Source: an uncultured Hydrogenophaga sp. (GTDB lineage Bacteria > Pseudomonadota > Gammaproteobacteria > Burkholderiales > Burkholderiaceae_C). From it: DNA of 64,000 bases. Positions 15,963 through 24,708 of the stretch are shown here, one piece after another; position 1 is the first letter of the stretch; every line of letters begins with the position of its first letter. The stretch covers positions 1 to 64,000 of the forward strand of contig NZ_OY288121.1 of assembly GCF_958439165.1 (NCBI RefSeq), read 5' to 3'. Below the pieces are notes generated by a model. The model was not told the DNA's origin. It did no database searches and worked only from the letters and a program-made list of their open reading frames with translations. A program made the translations under genes and the position numbers.

Positions 15963-17294
15963 TCAGTGGAACTGCTCTTCTTCGGTCGAGCCGGTGAGGG
16001 CCTTCACGCTGGAGGAGCCGCCCTGGATGACGGTGGTCACGTCGTCGAAGTAGCCGGCACCGACTTCCTGCTGGTGCGACACGAAGGTGTAACCCTGCTC
16101 GCGGGCCTTGAACTCGGGCTCCTGCACCATGTTGACGTAGTGCTTCATGCCTTCACCGCGGGCATAGGCGTGGGCGAACTGGAAGGTGTTGAACCAGTTG
16201 ATGTGGATGCCGGCCAGCGTGATGAACTGGTACTTGTAGCCCAGCGCGGACAGCTCTTCCTGGAAGGCGGCGATGGTCTTGTCGTCCAGGTTCTTCTTCC
16301 AGTTGAAGGACGGCGAGCAGTTGTAGCTCAGCAGCTTGCCCGGGCAGGCGGCCAGCACGGCCTGTGCGAACTCACGGGCGAAGCCGAGGTCGGGCGTGCC
16401 GGTCTCGCACCACACCAGGTCGGCATACGGGGCGTAGGCCACGCCGCGGCTGATGGCCTGCTCCAGGCCGTTCTTGACACGGTAGAAGCCTTCCTGGGTG
16501 CGCTCGCCGGTGAGGAAGGGCTTGTCGTTGGCGTCGTGATCGGAGGTGATCAGGTTGGCAGCCTCGGCATCGGTGCGGGCCAGGATCAGGGTGGGCACGC
16601 CCATGGTGTCGGCAGCGAAGCGGGCCGAAATGAGCTTCTCGATGGCTTCCTGGGTGGGCACCAGCACCTTGCCGCCCATGTGGCCGCATTTCTTCACGGC
16701 GGCCAGCTGGTCTTCGAAGTGCACGCCGGCCGCACCGGAGGCAATCATGTTCTTCATCAGTTCGAAGGCGTTGAGCACGCCACCGAAACCGGCTTCAGCA
16801 TCGGCCACGATGGGCAGGAAGTAGTCGATGAACTCGGCCGAACCCGGCTCGATGCCACGGCTCCACTGGATCTCGTCGGCGCGCTTGAAGGTGTTGTTGA
16901 TGCGGCGGACCATGGTGGGCACCGAGTCGTAGGCGTACAGCGACTGGTCGGGGTACATGGTCTCGGAGGTGTTGCCGTCGGCGGCCACCTGCCAGCCCGA
17001 CAGGTACACGGCCTCCAGGCCCGCCTTGGCCTGCTGCATGGCCTGGCCGGCGGAGATGGCGCCGAAGGCGTTCACGTAGCCCTTCTTGGCGCCGCCGTTG
17101 ACCTTGTCCCACAGCTTTTCTGCACCACGGCGGGCCAGGGTGTGCTCGATCGGCTGGCTGCCGCGCAGACGCACCACGTCGGCGGCGGTGTAGCCGCGCT
17201 TCACACCCTTCCAGCGGGGGTTGGTGGCCCAGTCTTTTTCGAGGGCTTCGATCTGTTGGGCACGGCTGAGTTGCTGATTCAGGGATTGCGGCAT
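15963..17294 (-). CDS. aceA: Isocitrate lyase
   Basis: A 443-residue glyoxylate-bypass enzyme splitting isocitrate into succinate and glyoxylate. The catalytic signature KKCGHMGGKVL is present near residue 192, with NCSPSFNWKKNL and the C-terminal QQEVGAGYFDDV block. It is needed for growth on acetate and fits with acs elsewhere in the window. The ATG at 17294 follows AAGGAG by 8 nt; the upstream in-frame extension has no similarity to the family. Malate synthase is not adjacent. Two palindromic operators and nested repeats lie upstream. Confidence 0.97.
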   Translation of the reverse strand: MPQSLNQQLSRAQQIEALEKDWATNPRWKGVKRGYTAADVVRLRGSQPIEHTLARRGAEKLWDKVNGGAKKGYVNAFGAISAGQAMQQAKAGLEAVYLSGWQVAADGNTSETMYPDQSLYAYDSVPTMVRRINNTFKRADEIQWSRGIEPGSAEFIDYFLPIVADAEAGFGGVLNAFELMKNMIASGAAGVHFEDQLAAVKKCGHMGGKVLVPTQEAIEKLISARFAADTMGVPTLILARTDAEAANLITSDHDANDKPFLTGERTQEGFYRVKNGLEQAISRGVAYAPYADLVWCETGTPDLGFAREFAQAVLAACPGKLLSYNCSPSFNWKKNLDDKTIAAFQEELSALGYKYQFITLAGIHINWFNTFQFAHAYARGEGMKHYVNMVQEPEFKAREQGYTFVSHQQEVGAGYFDDVTTVIQGGSSSVKALTGSTEEEQFH

Positions 17295-17380
17295 GTTGAT
17301 GCTCCTTGAGGGGTTTGAGATCGGGTGGCAGAACCGGCATCGGGTCCATGACCGTTGCGGTGCCGTTGAGTTGACTTTAA

Positions 17381-17424
17381 GTCTTATACAAGACCTTGTG
17401 AAGCTCTTATGTCTTATATAAGAG
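17381..17424. promoter_or_regulatory. Two palindromic operators upstream of aceA
   Basis: GTCTTATACAAGAC at 17381-17394 and GTCTTATATAAGAG at 17411-17424 (the core TCTTATATAAGA is a perfect palindrome). Their starts are 30 bp apart, about three helical turns, so bound dimers would face the same side. The shape fits a GntR-type regulator; the gene for it is not next door. Confidence 0.65.
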
Positions 17425-17466
17425 AAATAATTTTCTTCAATTGAATCAAAGACATCAACCATTCAC

Positions 17467-17510
17467 TTTCTCAATGCGAAAACGATTTTCTTGGATTGAG
17501 AAAAAATCGT
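17467..17510. promoter_or_regulatory. Interleaved inverted repeats between aceA and the EamA gene
   Basis: TTTCTCAAT (17467-17475) pairs with ATTGAGAAA (17495-17503), and ACGATTTTCT (17482-17491) is nearly complementary to the segment ending in AATCGT at 17510. The two repeats interleave. This may be an operator for a second regulator or a mutually exclusive structure. Confidence 0.5.
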
Positions 17511-17621
17511 GCAGCGCAACAATCCCTCTTTTCGCATGACGGAATGCAAGTCCTCCATGCTGAAACCGCCGCCAGCGCCTCGGGCATCATCGGCGGCTAC
17601 CTGTCTCCGCTGACCGCACAC

Positions 17622-18530
17622 ATGAACGTCTCCACCCTTCCCCGCTGGATGGCCTATGGCTGCCTGGCCCTCAGCATGGCCCTCGTGGGCAGCTATGTGG
17701 CGCTGTCCAAGCCGCTGGTGCTGGTGTTTCCGGTGTTCCTGCTGGCCTGGCTGCGCTTCGGCGTGGGCGCGCTGGCCATGGCCAGCTGGCTGCGCAGGCC
17801 CGCCGACGAGCCGCCGATCACGCCCCGCACCCGCTGGCTTCTGTTCCTGGAATCGTTCCTGGGGAACTTCCTGTTCTCGATCTGCATGCTCTACGGCGTG
17901 AGCCTGACCACCGCCGTGGCAGCCGGGGTGGTGATGTCGTCCATACCAGCGGTGGTGGCCGTGCTGAGCTGGATCTTCCTGCGCGAGCGCATCGGCGCAC
18001 GCAGCCTCGCCGGCATTGCCTGTGCGGGCGTGGGCATCGGCCTGTTCTCGTTGCAGAAGCCGGCCACGCCGGAAGCCGCCGGCTCGCTGGCCTGGCTGGG
18101 CAACCTGCTGGTGTTCGCTGCGGTGGTGTGCGAGGCCTCTTATGTGGTGATCGGCAAACGCCTGACCGACGGCCTGGGCCCACGCCGCATTTCGGCCCTC
18201 ATCAACCTGGTGGGACTGGCGCTGGTCACGCCCATGGGCCTGTGGGCGGCGCTGTCGTTCGACTTTTCAGCGGTGCAGGCACCCGTCTGGCTGCTGCTGG
18301 TGTTCTACGGCCTGGCCGCCAGTGTGTGGACGGTGTGGCTGTGGATGACCGGCCTGCGCACCGTGCCAGCCTCGCAGGCCGGCGTCTTCACCATCATGCT
18401 GCCCATCAGCGCCGCGGCCATCGGCGTGCTGTTCATGGGCGAACGGCTCACGCCGCTGCAGCTGGTGGCGTTCGGCATCGCCCTGCTGGGCCTGGTGCTG
18501 GCCACGCTGCCGCAGCGCTCGCGCGGCTGA
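17622..18530 (+). CDS. EamA/DMT-family permease
   Basis: A 302-residue drug/metabolite transporter with about ten hydrophobic segments in two EamA repeats (residues 10-140 and 165-300). The repeat ends VVAVLSWIFLRERIGARSLAG and AIGVLFMGERLTPLQLVA are typical. Its substrate is unknown. I chose the ATG giving MNVSTLPRWMAYG; earlier in-frame starts at 17496 and 17544 would add a polar extension. It is divergent from aceA and convergent with the TauE-like gene, 3 bp apart. Confidence 0.85.
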   Translation: MNVSTLPRWMAYGCLALSMALVGSYVALSKPLVLVFPVFLLAWLRFGVGALAMASWLRRPADEPPITPRTRWLLFLESFLGNFLFSICMLYGVSLTTAVAAGVVMSSIPAVVAVLSWIFLRERIGARSLAGIACAGVGIGLFSLQKPATPEAAGSLAWLGNLLVFAAVVCEASYVVIGKRLTDGLGPRRISALINLVGLALVTPMGLWAALSFDFSAVQAPVWLLLVFYGLAASVWTVWLWMTGLRTVPASQAGVFTIMLPISAAAIGVLFMGERLTPLQLVAFGIALLGLVLATLPQRSRG

Positions 18531-18533
18531 ACC

Positions 18534-19256
18534 TCAGGCGCACCACAGCCCGGTGGGCCGGGTGATGCCCATCCACAGCGCCCAGCCGGAGGTCGTCAGC
18601 AGCGCCAGCCCGGCCAGGCGGATGCCCCATGCGCCCGAGCGGGCATCTTTCAGGCGCAGCAGCAACCAGGGGCCGGCAGCGAGCGAGACCGAGGTGCCGA
18701 TGGAGAACAAGGCCATGACGGCCGCGCCCTCCAGCGCATTCGCGGTGAGCGATGCCACCAGCAGTGCCGAATACAGCAACCCGCAGGGCATGAGCGCCCA
18801 GCCGACACCCAGCACCAGCGGAGCGCGCGGCCCCAGCCGTCCCATGAGCGGCCTGGCCCGGCGCCATATGCCCTGCCCCAGCCCGTCGATCCAGGCCGGC
18901 TGACGCGCCCGCACCAGCAGCACCAGCCCCAGCAGCAGGGCCGCCACATGGAAGCTGGTCCATACCGGACGCAGCACGGCCGTGTGGGTGCCCAGCCAGG
19001 CCAGCCCCTGCACCGAACCGGCGGCGAAGGCACCGAAGAGCGCGTAGCCGACCAGGCGACTGGCCTGAAACGTCAGCAAGGCGCGGGTGGCTGCGGCCAT
19101 GCTGCCGCTGCGGCGTGAGCCGGGCAGCGCGACCGGGGCCGCTTCACCGCGGGCTGCGCGGGCGATGCCGGCACAGGCAGCACCGCACATGGCAACACAG
19201 TGGGGTCCGCCCACCAGGCCCATGAACAAGGCGGTCACGGCGATCGAGGTCTGCAT
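18534..19256 (-). CDS. TauE/SafE-family (COG2836) membrane protein
   Basis: A 240-residue protein with about six membrane segments. It begins with the metal-binding-like motif LVGGPHCVAMCGAACAG and repeats GVGWALMPCGLLYSALL near residue 155, as in the family often called sulfite exporter TauE/SafE but commonly linked to cytochrome oxidase and copper genes. Its place beside hemN, fnr and the cbb3 genes supports a role in cytochrome oxidase maturation or copper handling; this is inference. It follows hemN by 27 bp. Confidence 0.8.
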   Translation of the reverse strand: MQTSIAVTALFMGLVGGPHCVAMCGAACAGIARAARGEAAPVALPGSRRSGSMAAATRALLTFQASRLVGYALFGAFAAGSVQGLAWLGTHTAVLRPVWTSFHVAALLLGLVLLVRARQPAWIDGLGQGIWRRARPLMGRLGPRAPLVLGVGWALMPCGLLYSALLVASLTANALEGAAVMALFSIGTSVSLAAGPWLLLRLKDARSGAWGIRLAGLALLTTSGWALWMGITRPTGLWCA

Positions 19257-19283
19257 GGATGAAGCGTCGGGCGCAGAGGCAGG

Positions 19284-20663
19284 TCAGATGATGCGGGAGA
19301 ACCGCGCACGGTCCTGGTCGGTCTGGAGGTAACGGTCGAACACCATCGCGATGGCCCGCACCAGGTACCAGCCTCTGGCGGTCACCTGCAGACCGCTGCC
19401 GTCGATCTGCACCAGACCCGCCTCGGCCAGCGGTTGCAGGGCCTCGAACTCGCGGGCGAAGTAGCTGCGGCTGTCGATGAGGTGGCCCAGGTCGATCGAT
19501 TCGAACGACAGTTCACCCTGGCACATGATCGACATGATGACGGCGCGTCGCAGCAGGTCGTCGCGGTGGAGCGCCAGACCGCGCACGATGGGCAGCCGCC
19601 CCTGGTCGAGCAGGTCGCGGTATTCCTCCAGCGTCTTGGCGTTCTGGCTGTAGGTGGCGCCGATGCGGCCGATGGCCGACACGCCGAGTGCGATCAGGTC
19701 GCAGTCGGGCCGGGTGCTGTAACCCTGGAAATTGCGGTGCAGCCGGCCCTGCCGCTTGGCCACGGCCAGCGCGTCGTCCGGCAGCGCGAAGTGATCCATG
19801 CCGACATAGACATAGCCCGCCTCGCCCAGCGCATCGAGCGAAGCGGACAGCATGGCCAGCTTGTCGCTCGGGCTGGGCAGCTCGGCACTCAGGATGCGGC
19901 GCTGCGGCTTGAAGCGGCTGGGCAGGTGGGCGTAGCCGTACAGCGCGATGCGGTCGGGGCGCAGCAGCGACACCTGGGTCAGCGTGCGGGCGAACGATTC
20001 CGGCGTCTGCAGCGGCAGACCGTAGATCAGGTCCACATTGACCGACTCGAACCCGATCTCGCGGGCAGCCGCCACCAGCGCGAACACCTGCTCGGCCGGC
20101 TGCACCCGGTGCACCGCCTTCTGCACCGCCGGGTCGAAGTCCTGCACGCCGAAACTCAGCCGGTTGAAGCCCAGCCGGTGCAGCACCTCCAGCCGCTGGC
20201 GGGTGACGGTGCGGGGATCGACCTCCACCGAGTACTCGCCGCCCGGCACCAGGCTGAAGTGGCGGCGGACCATGTGCATCAGGTCGGACAGCTCCTCGTC
20301 CGACAGGAAGGTGGGCGTGCCGCCGCCCAGGTGCAGCTGCGACACCGACTGCCCGGCACCCAGGTGCTGCACCTGCAGCTCCATCTCGCGCGAGAGGTAG
20401 CGCAGGTACTCGGCCGCCTTGCCATGGTGCCTGGTGATCACCTTGTTGCAGGCGCAGTAGTAGCAGACCGATTCACAGAACGGAATGTGCACATAGATCG
20501 ACAGCGGCTGCGCCAGGGAACCGGCACGCCGCTGCTCGAGGGCCTGGATGTAGTCGGCCTCGGTGAAGGCCTCGACGAAACGGTCCGCCGTCGGGTAGGA
20601 GGTGTAGCGGGGCCCCGGCACGTCGAAGCGCTGCAGCAGGTCGTCGGGAATGGCATGGCTCAC
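19284..20663 (-). CDS. hemN: Oxygen-independent coproporphyrinogen III dehydrogenase
   Basis: A 459-residue radical-SAM enzyme that makes protoporphyrinogen IX without oxygen. The [4Fe-4S] motif is PFCESVCYYCACNK (Cys63, Cys67, Cys70), the N-terminal GPRYTSYPTADRF and the LHLGGGTPTFL SAM region are present, and the HemN C-terminal domain is complete. The start is a GTG at 20663, preceded by GAGGAG 8 nt upstream. An FNR-type box lies 64 bp upstream, consistent with induction at low oxygen to supply haem for the cbb3 oxidase. Confidence 0.96.
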   Translation of the reverse strand: MSHAIPDDLLQRFDVPGPRYTSYPTADRFVEAFTEADYIQALEQRRAGSLAQPLSIYVHIPFCESVCYYCACNKVITRHHGKAAEYLRYLSREMELQVQHLGAGQSVSQLHLGGGTPTFLSDEELSDLMHMVRRHFSLVPGGEYSVEVDPRTVTRQRLEVLHRLGFNRLSFGVQDFDPAVQKAVHRVQPAEQVFALVAAAREIGFESVNVDLIYGLPLQTPESFARTLTQVSLLRPDRIALYGYAHLPSRFKPQRRILSAELPSPSDKLAMLSASLDALGEAGYVYVGMDHFALPDDALAVAKRQGRLHRNFQGYSTRPDCDLIALGVSAIGRIGATYSQNAKTLEEYRDLLDQGRLPIVRGLALHRDDLLRRAVIMSIMCQGELSFESIDLGHLIDSRSYFAREFEALQPLAEAGLVQIDGSGLQVTARGWYLVRAIAMVFDRYLQTDQDRARFSRII

Positions 20664-20726
20664 AGGCGTTTCTCCTCGGTTTATCCACGTATGCCCGCAC
20701 TGTGACCCAGGCCGCCCGCCTCGGTA

Positions 20727-20740
20727 TTGACACGGATCAA
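20727..20740. promoter_or_regulatory. FNR box between hemN and fnr
   Basis: TTGACACGGATCAA matches the FNR/ANR consensus TTGAT-N4-ATCAA with one change in the left half. Its centre is 70 bp from the hemN GTG and about 106 bp from the fnr ATG. It probably activates hemN and may set fnr autoregulation. Confidence 0.8.
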
Positions 20741-20839
20741 GACGCGGGCCTGCAGAACGGAATCCGCACCGCAGCGGTGCGGCGTGATCGACACCCCCCG
20801 GCGCATCGGTTAACCTTCCACAAAAATCACCATCTGCTT

Positions 20840-21559
20840 ATGGACGCCCAAGCCATCAAGGTCGCCTGCTCCAGCTGCAACCTGCGCGAACTCTGCCTGC
20901 CCATGGGGCTGAACGAGGCAGAAATGGACAAGCTCGACCACATCATCTCGACCCGCCGCCGCATCAAGCGCGGGGCGCCACTCTTCAGCGCGGGAGACCG
21001 CTTCACCTCCCTCTACGCCGTGCGCTCCGGCTTCTTCAAGACCTGCGTGACCACACCCGACGGCCGCGACCAGGTGACCGGCTTCCAGATGACGGGCGAG
21101 ATCATTGGCCTGGACGGCATCGTCAACGACCGCCATTCGGTGGACGCCATTGCGCTGGAAGACGCCGAGGTCTGCGTGATGCCGTTCGACGAGGTGGAGC
21201 AGCTCTCGCGCGAGTTCACCACCCTGCAGCACCATGTGCACAAGATCATGAGCCGCGAGATCGTGCGCGACCACAGCGTCATGCTGCTGCTGGGCAGCAT
21301 GCGGGCCGAGGAGCGCCTGGCCGCCTTCCTGCTCAACCTGGTGCAGCGCCTGCACGCGCGCGGGTTCTCGCAGTCCGAGGTGGTCCTGCGCATGACGCGC
21401 GAGGAGATCGGCAGCTACCTGGGCATGAAGCTGGAAACGGTCAGCCGCACGTTTTCCAAGTTCGTGGAGGACGGCATCATCGACGTCAAGCAGCGCTACG
21501 TGCACATCAAGGACACCGAAGCGCTCAAGCAGATCGTCAACTCCCGCAGCTGCCTCTGA
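20840..21559 (+). CDS. fnr: FNR-family oxygen-sensing transcription regulator
   Basis: A 239-residue CRP/FNR regulator. The oxygen-labile [4Fe-4S] ligands are visible: CSSCNLRELC supplies Cys10, Cys13 and Cys19, and Cys112 (AEVCVMPF) matches the fourth. The C-terminal winged helix has LRMTREEIGSYLGMKLETVSRTFSKF with the E-x2-SR residues that read TTGAT half-sites. The ATG at 20840 is the family start; an upstream in-frame start would add unrelated residues. It likely controls the three FNR boxes in the window. Confidence 0.95.
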   Translation: MDAQAIKVACSSCNLRELCLPMGLNEAEMDKLDHIISTRRRIKRGAPLFSAGDRFTSLYAVRSGFFKTCVTTPDGRDQVTGFQMTGEIIGLDGIVNDRHSVDAIALEDAEVCVMPFDEVEQLSREFTTLQHHVHKIMSREIVRDHSVMLLLGSMRAEERLAAFLLNLVQRLHARGFSQSEVVLRMTREEIGSYLGMKLETVSRTFSKFVEDGIIDVKQRYVHIKDTEALKQIVNSRSCL

Positions 21560-21583
21560 AGCGCGGCGCGCGGAGGCTGGACA

Positions 21584-21829
21584 TCAGGCCGGGTGGTTGA
21601 TGTCGTCGGCCGGACGGGCGAGGACCAGCGTCAGCGCCCCGGCCACCGAAGTGGCTACCCAGAACACGAAGAACGCCAGGGTGTAGACCGCCTGGGGCGA
21701 CAGGTCGACGCTGCCGCCGCCGAAGGTGTGCAGGTCGCCCGGATCGACCATCGCGAACACCACCATCTCCAGCACGCCGGCCACCAGAAAGGCCGGCCAG
21801 CCCACGATCAGCCAGGTGCGTGCGGTCAT
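21584..21829 (-). CDS. Conserved small membrane protein of the cco cluster (81 residues)
   Basis: Two hydrophobic helices (residues 6-28, WLIVGWPAFLVAGVLEMVVF, and 48-70, AVYTLAFFVFWVATSVAGAL) separated by a short loop VDPGDLHTFGGG. I do not recognise a characterised family. It follows the FixH-like gene by 14 bp at the end of the cco operon, so an assembly or accessory role for the cbb3 oxidase is likely. It is convergent with fnr, 24 bp away. Confidence 0.75.
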   Translation of the reverse strand: MTARTWLIVGWPAFLVAGVLEMVVFAMVDPGDLHTFGGGSVDLSPQAVYTLAFFVFWVATSVAGALTLVLARPADDINHPA

Positions 21830-21843
21830 GCCCCCTCCCCGCT

Positions 21844-22131
21844 TCAACGGTCCTGCGGCACCACCGGCGCCGCCGCATGGTTGCGCGCCTGGTGGGCCGG
21901 CTGCAGCTTGATCAGGGCAGCCTCGCGCTCGGGCCCGTTCAGGGCCCGGGCGGTGGCCAGATCGCGCTCGTAGGCCGTCTTGTCGAGCACCGGGTCGGGA
22001 TTCATCACCGCAATCACGACCGTGACCATGCTGGCCACCACGACCAGCAGCGGCCCGCCGACCACCAGCCACATGGCCTTGACGCGCCACCAGGGTTCGG
22101 CGGCAACGGGATGGGGTGCAGAGGGGTTCAT
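21844..22131 (-). CDS. Short FixH/CcoH-like protein
   Basis: A 95-residue protein with one membrane anchor (MWLVVGGPLLVVVASMVTVVIAV) and a short periplasmic segment beginning NPDPVLDKTAYERDLA. The position after ccoG and the anchor pattern match FixH/CcoH, a cbb3 assembly factor, but canonical FixH is about 150-170 residues; the long periplasmic domain is missing. It follows ccoG by 22 bp. Confidence 0.7.
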   Translation of the reverse strand: MNPSAPHPVAAEPWWRVKAMWLVVGGPLLVVVASMVTVVIAVMNPDPVLDKTAYERDLATARALNGPEREAALIKLQPAHQARNHAAAPVVPQDR

Positions 22132-22153
22132 GGCGGTCTCTCCGGTGGATGCG

Positions 22154-23599
22154 TCAGCGCGGCACGATGAAGGTGGAAGGTTCGGTCACGCCGAGTTCGG
22201 CCTGATCGACCGAACGGATGTCGAACTCGATGGGGTGCGATCCGGTGGCAGCGCTGCCGGGCGGAATCTGGACACTCACGCCGACGGCCCGGACCTCGGT
22301 GGGCTGCACCTCGACCACCACATCCGGACGCGGTGCCAGGCCGATGCCCTGCAGGCCCTGCACCGTCACGCGGTAACGCTGTGTGGATTCGGTGGCGTTC
22401 ATGATCTGCAGGCGGTAGACGTTCTCGATCCGGCCCTGCTCCACCATGCGGGCCAGGGCACCGCGGTCGCGGATCACGTCGACCTTGAGCGGCGTGCGCA
22501 GGAACAGGCTGCCCAGCACCGCCACCGTGATGGCCGCCAGGATGGCCGAATACACCAGCACGCGCGGGCGCAAGGCGCGCCGCAGCATCTGCGCCCGGCT
22601 CCAGCCCTGGTCGATGCCGTTCTGGGTGGCATAGCGCACCAGGCCACGCGGATAGCCGACCTTGTCCATGACGTCGTTGCACACGTCGATGCAGGCGCCG
22701 CAACCGATGCATTCGTACTGCAGGCCGTTGCGGATGTCGATGCCGGTCGGGCACACCTGCACGCACAGGGTGCAGTCCACGCAGCTGCCCAGGCCCAGCG
22801 CGGCCGGGTCGGCCTTCCTGCTGCGGGCACCACGCGGCTCGCCACGCCGCTCGTCGTAGGTCACGATCATGGTGTCGCGGTCGAACATGGCGCTCTGGAA
22901 GCGCGCATAGGGGCACATGTACTTGCACACCTGCTCGCGCAGGAAGCCGGCATTGCCGTAGGTCGCCAGGCCGTAGAACCCGATCCAGAAGGTCTGCCAG
23001 GGCCCCAGCGACAGGCTGGCCACCAGTCCGGCCAGCTCGTGGATCGGGGTGAAGTAACCCACGAAGGTGAAGCCGGTCCACAGCGACAGCGCCAGCCACA
23101 GGCCGTGCTTGAGCGACTTCCGGCCGACCTTGTTCAGGCTGGCCGGCGACTGGTCCAGCCGCTGGCGTGCCGAGCGGTCACCTTCCACCCGCTTCTCGAT
23201 CCACAGGAACATCTCGGTGTAGACCGTCTGCGGGCAGGCATAGCCGCACCACAGCCGACCGGCCACCGCGGTGAACAGGAACAGCGCGAGTGCCGAGATA
23301 ACCAGCAGCCCGGTGAGGTAGATGAAATCCTGCGGATACAGGACGAAATTGAAGATGAAGAAGCGCCGCGACTCCAGGTCGAACAGCACCGCCTGCCGGT
23401 CGTTCCAGACCAGCCACGGCAGGCCGTAGAACACCAGCTGCGTCAGCCACACCAGCGCCCAGCGCCAGCGCGAGAGCAGACCGGACACCGAACGCGGATG
23501 GATCTTCTGCCGCGAAGCGTAGAGCGACACCATCACCTCCTCGTCACCGGCGGCCGAGGCCACGGGGACGATGGGGATGACGGTCTTGCGGTCGGTCAT
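22154..23599 (-). CDS. ccoG: Cytochrome c oxidase accessory protein CcoG (FixG/RdxA)
   Basis: A 481-residue membrane protein with about five transmembrane helices and a cytoplasmic double ferredoxin domain: CVDCTLCVQVCPTGIDI followed by CIGCGACIDVCNDVMDK. CcoG is a cupric reductase needed for cbb3 copper insertion in studied bacteria. Start at the ATG giving MTDRKTVIPIVPV; the longer in-frame start lies in the ccoP-ccoG overlap region. It follows ccoP by 22 bp. Confidence 0.95.
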   Translation of the reverse strand: MTDRKTVIPIVPVASAAGDEEVMVSLYASRQKIHPRSVSGLLSRWRWALVWLTQLVFYGLPWLVWNDRQAVLFDLESRRFFIFNFVLYPQDFIYLTGLLVISALALFLFTAVAGRLWCGYACPQTVYTEMFLWIEKRVEGDRSARQRLDQSPASLNKVGRKSLKHGLWLALSLWTGFTFVGYFTPIHELAGLVASLSLGPWQTFWIGFYGLATYGNAGFLREQVCKYMCPYARFQSAMFDRDTMIVTYDERRGEPRGARSRKADPAALGLGSCVDCTLCVQVCPTGIDIRNGLQYECIGCGACIDVCNDVMDKVGYPRGLVRYATQNGIDQGWSRAQMLRRALRPRVLVYSAILAAITVAVLGSLFLRTPLKVDVIRDRGALARMVEQGRIENVYRLQIMNATESTQRYRVTVQGLQGIGLAPRPDVVVEVQPTEVRAVGVSVQIPPGSAATGSHPIEFDIRSVDQAELGVTEPSTFIVPR

Positions 23600-23621
23600 G
23601 GAGCGTTCCGGCGGTTGGCTG

Positions 23622-24533
23622 TCAGCGCGCTGCCGGCTTGTTCGACAGGCCCCAGACATAGGCGGTCAGCACCTGGATCTGGTCGGCGTTGAGCTTGCCC
23701 ATCTGGGCCGGCATCTGGTTGCTGAAGCCGTTGGTCACGGCCTTCACCACGGCGTCCTCGCCCCAGCCGTGCAGCCAGATGTTGTCGGTCAGGTTGGGCG
23801 CGCCCATGGCGGTGTTGCCCTTGCCGTCCATGCCGTGGCAGGCGGCACAGGCGCCGAACTTGCCCTTGCCCACCGCCGCCTTGACGGCATCGTGCGGGCT
23901 GCCGGAGAGGCTGAGCACGTAGTGGGCCAGGTTGCGCACCTCCTCGGGCGTGCCCACGGCTGCCGCCATGGGCGGCATCATGCCGTTGCGGCCCTCCATC
24001 AAGGTGGTCTTGATGTCGGTCGGGGTGCCGCCGTAGAGCCAGTCGCCATCGGTCAGGTTCGGGAAGCTGCGGGCGCCGCGGGCGTCCGAGCCGTGGCACT
24101 GGGCGCAGTTGTTCTGGAACAGCCGTTCGCCCACCGCCATGGCCTGTGCATCACCGGCCAGCTGCTCGGGCGACTGGCCGCGGAAGGCGGCGTAGATCGG
24201 GGCGATGGCCTCCTGCATCTTCTTGACCTCGGTTGCGTGCTGGCCTTGCGACGACCAGCCGAGCACGCCCTTGTACTGGCCGAACATGGGGTAGAGCAGG
24301 CCGTAGGCCAGCGCGAACAGCACGGTGATGATGAACAGGTACACCCACCACTTCGGCAGCGGGTTGTTGAGTTCCTGCAGGTCGCCGTCCCACACGTGGC
24401 CGGTGGTGTTGTCGGCATGCGCCTTGACCTTGGTGGTGCCGCTGATCCACAGCAGGATGGCGCAGGCAATGATGCTGACCAGGGTCAGTCCGGCCACATA
24501 CCAGGACCAGAAGTCGTGGGTGAAGTCGCTCAT
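23622..24533 (-). CDS. ccoP: cbb3-type cytochrome oxidase subunit III, dihaem CcoP
   Basis: A 303-residue subunit with an N-terminal anchor (VAGLTLVSIIACAILLW plus a second helix) and two cytochrome c domains whose haem motifs are CAQCHGSDARG and CAACHGMDGKG. It passes electrons from cytochrome c to CcoO and CcoN on the periplasmic side. Length is normal. It lies 25 bp downstream of ccoQ. Confidence 0.96.
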   Translation of the reverse strand: MSDFTHDFWSWYVAGLTLVSIIACAILLWISGTTKVKAHADNTTGHVWDGDLQELNNPLPKWWVYLFIITVLFALAYGLLYPMFGQYKGVLGWSSQGQHATEVKKMQEAIAPIYAAFRGQSPEQLAGDAQAMAVGERLFQNNCAQCHGSDARGARSFPNLTDGDWLYGGTPTDIKTTLMEGRNGMMPPMAAAVGTPEEVRNLAHYVLSLSGSPHDAVKAAVGKGKFGACAACHGMDGKGNTAMGAPNLTDNIWLHGWGEDAVVKAVTNGFSNQMPAQMGKLNADQIQVLTAYVWGLSNKPAAR

Positions 24534-24558
24534 GATGGTTCTCGGTTCGGTTGTCGGT

Positions 24559-24696
24559 TCACTCGTCCTGGAACGGCAGGCGGGCGGCTTCGTCGAAGCT
24601 GGCCTTGTTGCGGCGGGACCAGGCCCAGCCGACGATGCCCAGGAAGGTGAGCAGGCTCACCACGGTGACGATGCTGCGCAGGTCGTTGATGTCCAT
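24559..24696 (-). CDS. ccoQ: cbb3 oxidase subunit CcoQ (45 residues)
   Basis: A small open frame, MDINDLRSIVTVVSLLTFLG onward, with one membrane helix (residues 8-26) and the polar tail WSRRNKASFDEAARLPFQDE typical of CcoQ/FixQ. AAGGAG lies before its ATG. It sits between ccoO and ccoP, the standard place. It stabilises the oxidase complex. Confidence 0.9.
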   Translation of the reverse strand: MDINDLRSIVTVVSLLTFLGIVGWAWSRRNKASFDEAARLPFQDE

Positions 24697-24708
24697 GGCG
24701 GCACTCCT

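Larger units (their letters stand above)
17295..17621. other. aceA upstream region (327 bp), AT-rich control DNA
   Basis: The longest gene-free stretch of the window. It carries the aceA ribosome-binding site, two TCTTATA-N-AAGA type palindromes (17381-17424) and a nested inverted-repeat block (17467-17510). The segment 17380-17515 is markedly AT-rich against the genome. From 17515 to 17621 I see no site; an in-frame extension of the EamA gene is possible there. Confidence 0.6.
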
